Below are positions 63,998-64,000 of a stretch of DNA of 64,000 bases, piece by piece. Source of the stretch: Vibrio splendidus 12E03 (GTDB lineage: Bacteria > Pseudomonadota > Gammaproteobacteria > Enterobacterales > Vibrionaceae); NCBI RefSeq assembly GCF_000272105.2, contig NZ_AJZD02000071.1, forward strand, positions 22,534-86,533, given 5' to 3'. Under the pieces are notes generated by a model. That model saw nothing but the letters and a program-made list of their open reading frames with translations. It was not told the DNA's origin and did not search any database. How positions within the stretch are numbered: position 1 is the stretch's first letter; the number at the start of each line of letters is the position of its first letter. Made by a program: the position numbers and the translations under genes.

Positions 63998-64000
63998 TTA

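Overview
The window is a chromosomal segment of a marine gammaproteobacterium, most likely a Vibrio. The basis is gene order (tig-clpP-clpX-lon; tandem fadL, DUF3379/ECF sigma and fadIJ; prmB/smrB/sixA; ccmCDEFGHI), uniform codon and base use, and a pfaABCD polyunsaturated fatty acid synthase locus of the Vibrio/Photobacterium/Shewanella type. I infer a Splendidus-clade vibrio but cannot prove the species. There is no rRNA, tRNA, CRISPR array, prophage or intact insertion sequence.

Layout. 1-4.9 kb: proteostasis block on the minus strand (tig, clpP, clpX, then lon, cut by the left edge), with heat-shock type promoters before lon and, unexpectedly, far upstream of tig. 5.1-11.9 kb: C4-dicarboxylate uptake, with the DctB/DctD two-component pair on plus, a small unknown gene, and the dctPQM TRAP transporter on minus behind a sigma-54 promoter. 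12.1-31.6 kb: PUFA block, made of a hot-dog thioesterase, the divergent phosphopantetheinyl transferase pfaE, and pfaA-pfaB-pfaC-pfaD on plus. PfaA carries five tandem ACPs. 31.7-33.1 kb: an HflX-like GTPase with an acidic insert. 33.3-40.1 kb: a sugar ABC transporter (GtsABCD-like) with its response regulator and sensor kinase. 40.2-48.3 kb: housekeeping genes (selO, LysE-type exporter, prmB, smrB, sixA, M16 peptidase) plus an unlisted 33-residue membrane miniprotein. 48.6-58.0 kb: fatty-acid use and envelope lipid genes (fadJ, fadI, ECF sigma factor with DUF3379 partner, two fadL porins, mlaA). 58.1-64.0 kb: cytochrome c maturation genes on minus, ending in a fragment of ccmB.

How it fits together. 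Two lipid programmes lie about 20 kb apart: making long polyunsaturated acyl chains (pfa) and importing/degrading fatty acids (fadL, fadIJ). I see FadR-operator-like sequences before pfaA, fadI and the first fadL, with a weaker core before the thioesterase. This suggests one acyl-CoA sensor could couple PUFA synthesis to fatty-acid degradation. The least explained elements are a structured small RNA candidate ending in a strong terminator between the ECF sigma gene and fadI, and two overlapping small reading frames leading into pfaA. Further ones are the membrane miniprotein, a repeat-like hairpin element near 48.4 kb, and three phased repeats upstream of dctP.
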